This document shows, piece after piece, positions 27,739 to 35,372 of a DNA stretch of 60,250 nucleotides. This DNA comes from an uncultured Bacteroidota bacterium (GTDB lineage Bacteria; Bacteroidota; Bacteroidia; Chitinophagales; Chitinophagaceae), in NCBI GenBank assembly GCA_903906365.1, contig CAIVKC010000008.1, positions 1 to 60,250 on the forward strand. Reading direction: 5' to 3'. Position 1 is the first letter of the stretch; each line of letters begins with the position of its first letter. A program made the position numbers and the translations under genes. The notes under the pieces were generated by a model. That model made no database searches and had not been told where the DNA came from. It saw only the letters and a list, made by a program, of their open reading frames with translations.

Positions 27739-28121
27739 AAAATCACACGAAAAGGGTATTTTTTTCCTTTAGCGATATAGTATCTTCACATTGTTAATAA
27801 AAAAATCGGAATGCATAATTTGGATTATTGAAAATTGTTATTACTTTTACCTAGTCGTTAAAAACTCCGAATTCAATTCCTTTGATCACTTCCTGGTTAT
27901 TAAACTCTTAGCAGTAGCTTCCCTTTATCGCAAAATCCCTTGAAATTCTCCACCAATACCTGTTTGTAGTTACATTTCTTGCCATTTTTCACTTATTTAT
28001 AACCTGCTTTTTGCAAGCAGAGAAGTTTATTTTTAATTAATCCAATACCTCTGTCTGACTGTTTCCAATTGCCCCTCTTTGAAAAATTGAGTTTTTATTA
28101 AACTTAATATGTTTCTCACCC
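27739..28121. other. AT-rich 383-base region upstream of the response regulator
   Basis: No gene. It is clearly more AT-rich than its surroundings. It holds the promoter listed at 27819-27849 and a small perfect hairpin, CTGCTT/AAGCAG with a 5-base loop, at 28004-28020, not followed by a T run. If the promoter is right, the response regulator mRNA has a leader of about 265 bases. Confidence 0.45.
27819..27849 (+). promoter_or_regulatory. Candidate promoter of the response regulator / sugar transferase genes
   Basis: TTTG (27819-27822), exactly 19 bases, TACTTTTA (27842-27849), seven of eight matches to TAnnTTTG. Confidence 0.45.
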
Positions 28122-28523
28122 ATGAAAAAGGAAATTTTAGCAATTGACGACAGTAAAGCAATCCGCTTTTTGTTACAGACCGTACTTAGCAAAGAATACC
28201 AGGTCATCACCATGCCTGACGGATGTTCAGCCATGTACTGGCTATCCAAGAAGAATTTACCAGACCTCATTATTGTGGATCCGCAGCTTCCCGATATGGA
28301 AAATTGGGAACTGGTGCAGCATCTTTCTTCCAGCGGAATTTACGGGGAAGTCCCGATTATGGTACTATCCGGTCTAGATACAGACGAAACAAGGATAAAA
28401 TGCATGGAATTTGGCGTGGAAGAATATTTTCTGAAGCCATTTAACCCTGTAGACCTTTTGGAGTCTATTAATAATATTATGAGAAAAGAGCCTTTGGACA
28501 AACAATACTTCAAAGCAAATTAA
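28122..28523 (+). CDS. Single-domain response regulator (CheY-like)
   Basis: 133 residues, receiver domain only. The acidic pair D9-D10, phospho-acceptor D53 (LIIVDPQLPDM), the Ser at 83 (MVLSG) and the Lys at 105 (FLKPF) are all present, so it should be phosphorylatable. There is no DNA-binding or enzymatic output domain, so it must act by protein contact. It lies 39 bases before a sugar transferase whose N-terminus looks like a degenerate receiver, which suggests a phosphorylation-dependent control of polysaccharide synthesis. No histidine kinase is in the window. Confidence 0.9.
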   Translation: MKKEILAIDDSKAIRFLLQTVLSKEYQVITMPDGCSAMYWLSKKNLPDLIIVDPQLPDMENWELVQHLSSSGIYGEVPIMVLSGLDTDETRIKCMEFGVEEYFLKPFNPVDLLESINNIMRKEPLDKQYFKAN

Positions 28524-28562
28524 TTTCTACCTACCGTACACATGAAACCCTAAACCTTTTTT

Positions 28563-29735
28563 ATGGACTTTACTTTTTTACCCAAAACAAACTTTAAAAA
28601 TAGCACTTTCGTTCGCTATACGGTGAGTGCGTATGCGTCTAGACCCCCCAGGACGAGGGTGTCATACAGCCATAGCGGCTTTTATTACATAGGCAAAAAT
28701 GCTGCCAATATCGAAAAATTGGTAAAAGTTTTCAAAAAAGGATACGCTTCCGAAATTCTCGAAAACGCAAAATTTGAACTGTTACGCTCCCTGGAACAGG
28801 AAAAAAACATCCTGCCTGAAATTATTTTCTGCGAGGGTCATTTTGAACTGGCGTCTGTCCGCAGTTTCTCCCAGTTCCTGAAGGATCATCCCGCGCTCAG
28901 TTCCATTCCATTTGTGATTGACGCAAACGGCCTGTCTGAAAAGGAACTGAACAGTTATAAGAAACACCGGATTCCCGATGAAATCATCTTTATAGACGAT
29001 TACGACGAAAAGAACCTGCAGGCCAAGGGCCATTTCCTCAAAAAAGTCAAGGCCCAGGTGCATTCCCTGGACGTAAAATATGGTCAGGACCGGCCCAATA
29101 CCGCGAAATTGGCCGAGTACATCCTCAAACGGTCATTTGATATCCTGGTTTCCTCCCTGGCCCTGATTATACTCAGCCCCCTGTTTTTGATCATAGCCAT
29201 CGCCTTGAAGGTGGAGTCCAGGGGTCCAGTCTTTTATATATCCAAGAGAGCAGGCCGTGGATACAGGATATTCAATTTCTACAAGTTCCGGACCATGCAG
29301 GTAGGCGCAGATAAGCAGATAGCTGATTTTTCCCACCTCAATCAATACAATGCCAGTGCCGGCACAGGCCCTGTTTTTTTCAAAATCAACAATGATCCGC
29401 GGATTACCCGGATCGGGGCGTTCCTGAGAAATAACAGCCTGGATGAATTGCCGCAGCTGTTCAATGTGCTTTTGGGTGATATGTCCCTGGTGGGCAATCG
29501 TCCCCTGCCTCTGTATGAAGCAGAAACGCTCACTACGGATGAATGGGCCAAAAGGTTCATGGCTCCGGCTGGCATAACCGGATTGTGGCAGATTAAAAAG
29601 AGGGGCCGCTCCGAAATGTCCGTGGAAGAAAGACTGAACCTGGATATTGACTATGCAAATAATTGTAATTTTGTATACGATCTCTGGATCATGGCCAATA
29701 CCCCTTCAGCCCTGATGCAAAAAGTTAATGCATAG
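28563..29735 (+). CDS. Undecaprenyl-phosphate sugar-1-phosphate transferase with degenerate receiver-like N-terminal domain
   Basis: 390 residues. The C-terminal half (about 185-385) is a bacterial sugar transferase: KRSFDIL, one membrane helix, KFRTMQ, catalytic DELPQLFNVLLGDMSLVGNRPLP and GITGLWQ. This class moves a sugar 1-phosphate from a nucleotide sugar to undecaprenyl phosphate, the first step of repeat-unit synthesis at the inner membrane. The N-terminal half (about 40-165) lacks the four helices of WbaP-type enzymes and shows an alternating alpha/beta pattern like a receiver (IIFCEG, PFVIDANG, EIIFIDDYDEKNL) but without the phospho-acceptor Asp or the conserved Lys. I call it a pseudo-receiver with moderate confidence. 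Confidence 0.88.
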   Translation: MDFTFLPKTNFKNSTFVRYTVSAYASRPPRTRVSYSHSGFYYIGKNAANIEKLVKVFKKGYASEILENAKFELLRSLEQEKNILPEIIFCEGHFELASVRSFSQFLKDHPALSSIPFVIDANGLSEKELNSYKKHRIPDEIIFIDDYDEKNLQAKGHFLKKVKAQVHSLDVKYGQDRPNTAKLAEYILKRSFDILVSSLALIILSPLFLIIAIALKVESRGPVFYISKRAGRGYRIFNFYKFRTMQVGADKQIADFSHLNQYNASAGTGPVFFKINNDPRITRIGAFLRNNSLDELPQLFNVLLGDMSLVGNRPLPLYEAETLTTDEWAKRFMAPAGITGLWQIKKRGRSEMSVEERLNLDIDYANNCNFVYDLWIMANTPSALMQKVNA

Positions 29736-29785
29736 AAATCTCTCTGTTTCCATTAATTTGCCCTCATAAACACAGAGACATAGCT

Positions 29786-30694
29786 ATGGACAGGGAGCAG
29801 GAACCTTTGATTTCCATTATTACGCTCAATTACAACCAGGCACAGGTAACTTGTGAGTTCCTGGAGTCCACCCGTAAATTGCATTACCGTAATTTTGAGA
29901 TACTGGTCTGTGATATGGCATCCACCGTCAATCCGGAGCCGATGATCAGTGCAGGCAATTACCCCAATACCCGCATGCTGCTCAGCGGGGAAAACCTGGG
30001 TTTTGCCGGCGGTAATAATTGGGGTATGCGGCAGGCAAAGGGGGATTATGTATTCATAGTCAATAACGATACGGAAGTAACCCCTGATCTGCTCGACAAA
30101 CTGCTTCAGCCATTCCGGGATGATCCTTCCATAGGGGTAACCAGCCCAAAAATCCGGTACTTTTTCCATCCTGACATGATTCAGTATGCAGGATTCAATC
30201 CGATCAATCTTTTTACGGGCAGAACCACTACTGTCGGGGATAAACAGACCGATCATGGTCAGTATGACCGGTCCGGGGAAACCAGCGGGGCCCATGGATG
30301 TGCCATGATGGTGGCCAGTGAGGTGATTGACCGGGTGGGCATGTTTCCCGAAAAGTTCTTTCTCTATTATGAGGAGTGGGACTGGTCGGCAAGAATTTTG
30401 AAAGCCGGATATAAGATATGGTACACCGCCGATGCATTGATTTACCACAAGGAATCCATGAGTGTTGGCAAGAACAGTCCTATTAAGGTTTTTTACCATA
30501 CACGGAACCGGATCCTGTACATGCGCAGAAATACCAACCCCCTGCAATTATTTGTCTTTACCCTGTTCTTTACTTTTTTTACGGTGCCCAAATCAATTGT
30601 TAACTACTCGTTAAGAAGGCAGTTTGAACAACTCAGGTATTTTTTGAAGGGAGCCTTCTGGAATCTCCATTCATCCAGCCATTCGAAGGTTTAA
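29786..30694 (+). CDS. Glycosyltransferase family 2 (rhamnosyltransferase-like)
   Basis: 302 residues, soluble or peripherally bound. Family features in order: ISIITLNYNQAQVT, GENLGFAGGNNWGMRQAKGDYVFIVNNDTEV with the DxD-type NNDTE motif, and FFLYYEEWDWSARILKAGYKIWY, which is characteristic of the WcaA/RfbN branch. A short hydrophobic stretch near the C-terminus (LFVFTLFFTFFTVP) may anchor it to the membrane. It adds one sugar to the lipid-linked repeat; donor and linkage cannot be read. Third gene of the right arm, 50 bases after the sugar transferase. Confidence 0.88.
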   Translation: MDREQEPLISIITLNYNQAQVTCEFLESTRKLHYRNFEILVCDMASTVNPEPMISAGNYPNTRMLLSGENLGFAGGNNWGMRQAKGDYVFIVNNDTEVTPDLLDKLLQPFRDDPSIGVTSPKIRYFFHPDMIQYAGFNPINLFTGRTTTVGDKQTDHGQYDRSGETSGAHGCAMMVASEVIDRVGMFPEKFFLYYEEWDWSARILKAGYKIWYTADALIYHKESMSVGKNSPIKVFYHTRNRILYMRRNTNPLQLFVFTLFFTFFTVPKSIVNYSLRRQFEQLRYFLKGAFWNLHSSSHSKV

Positions 30695-30763
30695 CCGGGA
30701 AAAGTGGAGGTATTAATATATTATTGTTTTATACTACAATGAATATTCGCACGTTAACTCAAT

Positions 30764-31972
30764 ATGATCGCAGCTGTTTTACATAGTCTTTGCCTGGTTG
30801 TCTTTATGTACCTGGTTATAAGCGTAGTGTACCTGCTGTTCATATCCATCGCAGGCAGGCTCCGCAGGGCTCCGGCCTATAGCAAACACCCCGAAACAAA
30901 AAAGATCGCCGTGCTCATTCCTTCCTACAAGGAAGACAATGTCATTGTGGATACAGCAGAAAAAGCCATGCGCCACGATTACCCCAAGGATTGTTTTTCG
31001 GTGTTTGTCCTTGCGGACCATCTCCAGCCGGAGACCATTGACAGGCTGCGGGCCCTCCCGGTCGAGGTCATTGAGGTTCAGTTTGAGATCAGCACCAAGG
31101 CTAAATCCATCCATACCGCCATGGAAACCATTGCGGCAGACCGCTTCGATGTGGTGATGGTACTGGATGCCGATAATGTCATGGGCCCGGGATGTCTGCA
31201 TAAAGTGAACCATGCCTTCCAGTCGGGTTTCCAGGCCGTCCAGTGCCACCGCACTGCAAAAAATAAAAACAATGCGGTTGCCATCCTGGATGCCATCAGT
31301 GAAGAAATAAACAACAACATCTTTCGTCACGGGCAGCGGGCACTGGGTCTTTCCTCTGCGCTGATCGGATCGGGAATGGCCTTTTATTTCAATAAGTTCA
31401 GGGAAATTTTCCGGGTTCCCGGGATCCTGGACAACCCGGGAGAGGACGGGGAAATAGGCATGCAGCTGCTCAAGGATAATATTACCGTTGAATTCATAGA
31501 GGATGCCTGGGTGTATGATGAGAAGGTTTCCTCCAAAGTGGTTTTCGAAAAGCAGCGCACCCGCTGGCTCGAGGCGCAGGTCAATACCCTGAAACGATTT
31601 TTGGATGATGATTTGAAGGGTTCAAAAAACAGAAAAATGTACTGGTACCGGCTTTTCCAGACCCTGCTGCTTCCCCGTTCCCTGTACCTGCTGCTTTTTA
31701 CCCTCATCGTCCTGCTGACCCTCACGGAGCTGATGCTGCACATCCCGATGCTTTATCCCGCCTATGGATGGTGGATGCTGCTGTTTGGCGCCTACCTGCT
31801 TTCACTGCTGATATCCGTTCCCCGGACCTACTTTACCATTCACACCATCAAAGCGGTATTTCATCTGCCGGTGCTCATGTTGAGCATGACCCGGGCCCTT
31901 TTCAAGATCAAAGCCAACCGGAAAGAATTCCTGCATACCCCCAAGGTACATACCGGTGATTCCCCGCTGTAA
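30764..31972 (+). CDS. Membrane glycosyltransferase family 2 protein (cellulose-synthase-like topology)
   Basis: 402 residues. One N-terminal helix (about 7-30), GT-A domain with VLIPSYKEDN, the metal motif VLDADNV, the base region GEDGEIGMQLL and the QRTRWLEAQ motif (Q-x-x-R-W class, typical of processive enzymes), then three C-terminal helices (about 300-375). The Q-x-x-R-W box separates it from the single-addition GT2 next door. Last gene of the exopolysaccharide right arm; the locus therefore has two multi-pass GT2 enzymes. Confidence 0.87.
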   Translation: MIAAVLHSLCLVVFMYLVISVVYLLFISIAGRLRRAPAYSKHPETKKIAVLIPSYKEDNVIVDTAEKAMRHDYPKDCFSVFVLADHLQPETIDRLRALPVEVIEVQFEISTKAKSIHTAMETIAADRFDVVMVLDADNVMGPGCLHKVNHAFQSGFQAVQCHRTAKNKNNAVAILDAISEEINNNIFRHGQRALGLSSALIGSGMAFYFNKFREIFRVPGILDNPGEDGEIGMQLLKDNITVEFIEDAWVYDEKVSSKVVFEKQRTRWLEAQVNTLKRFLDDDLKGSKNRKMYWYRLFQTLLLPRSLYLLLFTLIVLLTLTELMLHIPMLYPAYGWWMLLFGAYLLSLLISVPRTYFTIHTIKAVFHLPVLMLSMTRALFKIKANRKEFLHTPKVHTGDSPL

Positions 31973-32085
31973 ATGCTTACGCCTGTTTTATCGCCCCCTT
32001 TTCTCCTTCCGGCCATTTAGGATAGCCTCTCAGCCAATTCAATCAATTAAAAGCTTTTCATCCGATCTTTGGCCAAACAATCGCT

Positions 32086-33012
32086 ATGATGTCAAACCTG
32101 ATAACCGGCGCCATCGGACATACCCCGCTGGTCAAACTGCGTAAAGTCGTCCCGGCCGGGTGCGCCGATATTTACGTGAAGCTGGAATATTTCAATCCGA
32201 CCGGATCCTTTAAGGACCGCATGGCCATTTCCATTATTGAACAGGCAGAAACAAGGGGCGAACTTACCGGAGGCATGACCGTAATGGAATGCACTGCCGG
32301 CGGAACGGGAACTGCACTGGCGATGGTCTGTTCCGTAAAGGGATATCCTTTTACGGTGGTTTCCTCCGATGCATTCGCTCCCGACAAACTCCGGGCCATG
32401 CGCATTTTTGGCGCAAGTCTGGAGATTCTCCCAAGCGAGGGCGGCCGGATCACCCCTGACCTGATTCCCCGCATGATCCAGCGGGTGGGCCAATTGCAGG
32501 CTGAAACAGGCGGCTACTGGACCAGGCAGTTTGAAAACCGGGACGCCCTGCCGGGATACCGGAGAATGGGTGATGAAATCATGGAACAGCTGCAAAAGCC
32601 CGTTGACCTGTTTTGTGCGGCCGTCGGAACCGCCGGGATGTTCACCGGCGTTTCCCAATCCCTGCGCAGTCGGTATCCCTCCCTTGAGCTGGTCGTGCTG
32701 GAGCCTGCTAGTGCCCCGCTGTTGTCAAAGGGCCAGACGGGGACTCATTCCATTGATGGCATTTCTGTAGGTTTTATACCTCCCCTCCTGGAAAGGAACC
32801 TGGGGTTTTCCCTGAAGACGGTCCATGAGGCGGAGGCAAGAAATATGGCTCGCAGGCTGGCCGCCGAAGAAGGCATACTGGGCGGTACTTCCACCGGACT
32901 CAATGTAGCCGCCGCCATAGAATTGGGGTTGGAAAAAGGTCCCGGTTACACCATTGTAACGGTGGCCTGTGATTCAGGGTTGAAATATCTACAGGGGGGG
33001 CTTTTTGCTTGA
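32086..33012 (+). CDS. PLP-dependent enzyme of the cysteine synthase / cystathionine beta-synthase fold
   Basis: 308 residues. Fold-type II PLP enzyme: internal-aldimine Lys43 in PTGSFKDRM, phosphate-binding loop VGTAGMFTG, and GGTSTGLNVAAA near the C-terminus. The substrate loop that reads TSGNTG in O-acetylserine sulfhydrylases is TAGGTG here, so the Asn that contacts PLP and substrate is lost. It may still be a cysteine synthase, but another beta-replacement activity is possible; I give no gene symbol. It converges with the rhodanese-thioredoxin gene, 39 bases away, which fits a role in sulfur metabolism. Confidence 0.82.
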   Translation: MMSNLITGAIGHTPLVKLRKVVPAGCADIYVKLEYFNPTGSFKDRMAISIIEQAETRGELTGGMTVMECTAGGTGTALAMVCSVKGYPFTVVSSDAFAPDKLRAMRIFGASLEILPSEGGRITPDLIPRMIQRVGQLQAETGGYWTRQFENRDALPGYRRMGDEIMEQLQKPVDLFCAAVGTAGMFTGVSQSLRSRYPSLELVVLEPASAPLLSKGQTGTHSIDGISVGFIPPLLERNLGFSLKTVHEAEARNMARRLAAEEGILGGTSTGLNVAAAIELGLEKGPGYTIVTVACDSGLKYLQGGLFA

Positions 33013-33051
33013 GGCAGCCTGATGGTCCGGGGGGATATTAACCACCGGGGT

Positions 33052-33759
33052 TTACTGAAGTTTCCGGTACACTTCTTCGCGTGTTACGTATCCGGTATTT
33101 TTCCAGAGCAGTGTGCTGCGGCGGTAGAGGGCCAGCACGGGGAGGGCATCGATTTCCAGTTCCCGGCAAAGAGACTGGTTGTCATCGGCATTGATACGGA
33201 TCACTTCCACTTTTTCTTTCATGGTCCGGCCGATCTCCTCCAGGTAGGGTTTCATTTTCTGGCAAGGCTCACACCAGTCAGCGTAGAAATCAACCAGGAT
33301 CAATTTTTCCGAGGAGATCAGTTGTTCATATTTTTCCCGGTTGATCCCCTGGGCCGTAGGCCGGGAATTGGTCGTTTCTGGCAGATTGGCTGCCCGCCAC
33401 TTCATGATCCCCCCCATCAATTCATAGACCTGCCTGAATCCTTCCGCTCTCATTTTGGCGGCAGCCGCAGCGCTTCTGGCTCCGCTGAGACAGTATACGA
33501 ATACGGGCTTGGTTTTATCAAGCCTGGCTATACCGGTTTCAAAATCATTGCCATTCCAGTTAATATTTTGGGCATTTATTAAATGACCCTTGGCAAATTC
33601 CTCCGGTGTGCGGACATCCACGATGACCGCATCTCCGGTTTGTTTTATTTTATCGGCAAAAGCCGGAGCTGACAGTTTATCGCTGCCGTTCTGGGCCTGC
33701 AGGCAAGCGGCTGACAGAAAAAACAGGAAGAAAAAATGAAAGAGTTTAAAATTTTTCAT
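33052..33759 (-). CDS. Exported rhodanese-thioredoxin fusion protein
   Basis: 235 residues. Signal peptide (1-22, ending CLQAQ), a rhodanese domain (about 30-130) with the catalytic Cys90 in VYCLSGARS, and a thioredoxin domain (about 135-235) with active site WCEPC (163-166) in place of WCGPC. Rhodanese carries sulfur as a cysteine persulfide; thioredoxin could reduce it. Expected in the periplasm. The Gly-to-Glu change in the CxxC motif should shift its redox potential. Last gene of a small sulfur/redox group that includes two small membrane proteins and a Crp regulator. Confidence 0.9.
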   Translation of the reverse strand: MKNFKLFHFFFLFFLSAACLQAQNGSDKLSAPAFADKIKQTGDAVIVDVRTPEEFAKGHLINAQNINWNGNDFETGIARLDKTKPVFVYCLSGARSAAAAAKMRAEGFRQVYELMGGIMKWRAANLPETTNSRPTAQGINREKYEQLISSEKLILVDFYADWCEPCQKMKPYLEEIGRTMKEKVEVIRINADDNQSLCRELEIDALPVLALYRRSTLLWKNTGYVTREEVYRKLQ

Positions 33760-34018
33760 GGGTTATATTTTTAAGTACCCTGTTTTAATAAAGCGGGGAC
33801 CGTCCATCTGCCCCCCCGAAATTAAGCAAGCTCTGTCAGTTTTAATCAAAGAAGAGCTGATTTTACAGCCTTCATTCCCCTTTTTTCCAGACATGTTTTC
33901 AGACATGGAATTTACCAGTTGTAAACGGGGCCAGTGCCGGCCAGGCCGGGCACCTGGTCAGGGACGGCTGAAAACGCTTCAAAATGGTCCATTAATCCGG
34001 CTCCGGGTGGGGGGAATT

Positions 34019-34255
34019 CTACGGGGCCTTGGGTGGGAGTCCTGCTTCCCCTCCGGGTTTTTTCTGCCCGGGCAGGGCATGGAAGCACTGGCCGCCCGCA
34101 CATCCAAGGGCAAACAACCCCATGGAGGCTATGTACATTCCCAGCAGGATCCCTGTCCACTGCCTGTCTGCAGCAGACTGAATGCCCATATACAGGCCCA
34201 GGGAAAGAAACACTACCCTTTGCCAGTTCCAGCCATGTAACAATCGATCTTTCAT
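34019..34255 (-). CDS. Small membrane protein, DUF2892-like family with C-terminal cysteines
   Basis: 78 residues from the ATG at 34255. I rejected the longer frame to 34432 because its first 59 residues have no protein-like character. It starts MKDRLLHGWNWQRVV, has two membrane helices (about 12-30 and 34-54) and then GCAGGQCF, two cysteines spaced by four. The N-terminal HxWNxxR pattern and the Cys pair recur in small Bacteroidota proteins encoded near rhodaneses. Function unknown; a membrane sulfur carrier or redox partner is an inference from context. Confidence 0.65.
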   Translation of the reverse strand: MKDRLLHGWNWQRVVFLSLGLYMGIQSAADRQWTGILLGMYIASMGLFALGCAGGQCFHALPGQKKPGGEAGLPPKAP

Positions 34256-34368
34256 GGGGTCTTTTTTTTGTTGAATCGCACAGGACAGGTCCTTTCCCGG
34301 TGCCCCCCGGGGAAGGACGGAATTCGGCCAGCGCCCTCCCCTGGGGGCCTGAATGCCGGAAGGATCAG

Positions 34369-34587
34369 TTATCGGCCATTGGGATTTTCTTTTTTGGCTG
34401 TAGAAATACCAAAAGGGAAATACAAAGGGCAAAAGCTCATAAAGCTGGTCAGGATAAAAATACCGGCCACTGCCAGCAGCACGATGGCCACTGTTCCGCC
34501 AATCACATGGGTAAAATAAAGAATGGCAATAACTGCAGCGATCAGGATGCGTACCAACCTGTCTGCGGAACCCATATTTTTTTTCAT
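34369..34587 (-). CDS. DUF2892 (YgaP transmembrane-like) family small membrane protein
   Basis: 72 residues from the ATG at 34587, which starts MKKNMGSADRLVRI, the standard beginning of DUF2892 proteins; the frame to 34623 adds only leader-like residues. Two membrane helices (about 12-32 and 35-55) are followed by FCPLYFPFGIST. In E. coli YgaP this domain anchors a rhodanese in the membrane. A perfect -7 box lies 19 bases upstream. Confidence 0.85.
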   Translation of the reverse strand: MKKNMGSADRLVRILIAAVIAILYFTHVIGGTVAIVLLAVAGIFILTSFMSFCPLYFPFGISTAKKENPNGR

Positions 34588-34605
34588 GTCATTTGATTTA
34601 AGACA

Positions 34606-34613
34606 CAAAAGTA
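34606..34613 (-). promoter_or_regulatory. Candidate -7 box of the DUF2892-rhodanese genes
   Basis: TACTTTTG on the minus strand is an exact match to TAnnTTTG and gives a leader of about 12 bases. There is no good TTTG at 19-21 bases, which is what one expects of an activator-dependent promoter; see the direct repeat at 34636-34652. Confidence 0.45.
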
Positions 34614-34635
34614 AAGGAAGCATCTGCAGGTCATT

Positions 34636-34652
34636 GGTTACAAAAGTTACAA
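34636..34652 (-). promoter_or_regulatory. Direct repeat TTGTAAC-TT-TTGTAAC, possible Crp-family operator
   Basis: Two exact 7-base copies on the minus strand, 2 bases apart. The centre is about 45 bases upstream of the predicted start of transcription for the DUF2892 gene, a usual place for an activator. It overlaps the stop codon of the adjacent Crp/Fnr gene. Crp-type proteins normally bind inverted repeats, so the assignment is tentative. Confidence 0.3.
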
Positions 34653-35276
34653 TTCCCGGAGCAATTTGATCTGGTTTCGGTATAACAGGAGTTTTTTCTC
34701 ATTTTCCAGCTTTTTGAGGAGCCTTGAAATAACCACCCGGGAGGTAGCCAGTTCCTGGGCAATATGTTCGTGGGAAATATGAAGCAGGGTGGAAGCGGTC
34801 GCCCTGGATTTTTCCTTCAGATAGTGCACGAGCCTTTCATCCAATTTCTGGAAGGCAATCTGGTCGATGGTTTTCAACAGCTCTATGAACCGTCCCCGGA
34901 TCGTCTTCATTACATAACTTTTCCAGGTGTTGAATGTAGCCATCCACTCATCCATCAAGGTGATGGGAACTAAAAGCAGCTCTGAATCTTCTTCGGCCAC
35001 GGCTTTAACCTCACTGGGGTATTGCTGCATACAGCAGGTGAAAGTCATGGCGCAGCTTTCCCCGGGATTGATGTAATATAGCAATAACTCCCGGCCCTCC
35101 TCGTCGGTGCGGGATACTTTTAGGGACCCGGACAGCAGGATGGGAATTAAACGGATGGTCTGTCCGATTTCCATGAGGGTATCCCCTGCAGCAGCGCTGT
35201 GGAAAACCGATTTTTGTTCGAGGGCCTCTATCAGCCCGGGTTCAAAGTAATCCCTGAACTGTTCGGTGATATTCAT
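34647..35276 (-). CDS. Crp/Fnr family transcriptional regulator with a conserved cysteine cluster
   Basis: 209 residues. N-terminal cyclic-nucleotide-binding-type beta roll (about 20-125) and a C-terminal winged helix (about 150-209) with the recognition segment SHEHIAQELATSRVVISRLLKKLE. The cAMP-contact residues of Crp are not evident. Three cysteines, C75, C81 and C82 (in GESCAMTFTCCMQ), sit in the beta roll; Fnr-type N-terminal iron-sulfur cysteines are absent. I recall this cysteine pattern in Bacteroidota relatives encoded beside rhodanese and DUF2892 genes, so a thiol or persulfide sensor is a reasonable inference. Confidence 0.9.
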   Translation of the reverse strand: MNITEQFRDYFEPGLIEALEQKSVFHSAAAGDTLMEIGQTIRLIPILLSGSLKVSRTDEEGRELLLYYINPGESCAMTFTCCMQQYPSEVKAVAEEDSELLLVPITLMDEWMATFNTWKSYVMKTIRGRFIELLKTIDQIAFQKLDERLVHYLKEKSRATASTLLHISHEHIAQELATSRVVISRLLKKLENEKKLLLYRNQIKLLREL

Positions 35277-35372
35277 GTTTTAAAGATAGTAATTTCAGCC
35301 AGCTTCGATTCAAAGGGTCCACGGAACTGCGCAAGGCCAGGCTGCCACAGCAGTAAAAAACGCGGGTTGGTC

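Noticed and set aside
33758-34240. Plus-strand 160-codon frame opposite the small DUF2892-like gene
   Set aside because: The minus-strand gene at 34019-34255 has clear membrane helices and a conserved Cys pair; the plus frame is its shadow.
34255-34432. N-terminal extension of the small membrane protein frame
   Set aside because: The 59 residues before the Met at 34255 are Pro/Arg/Gly-rich and unlike the family, whose members start MKxxLLHxWN.
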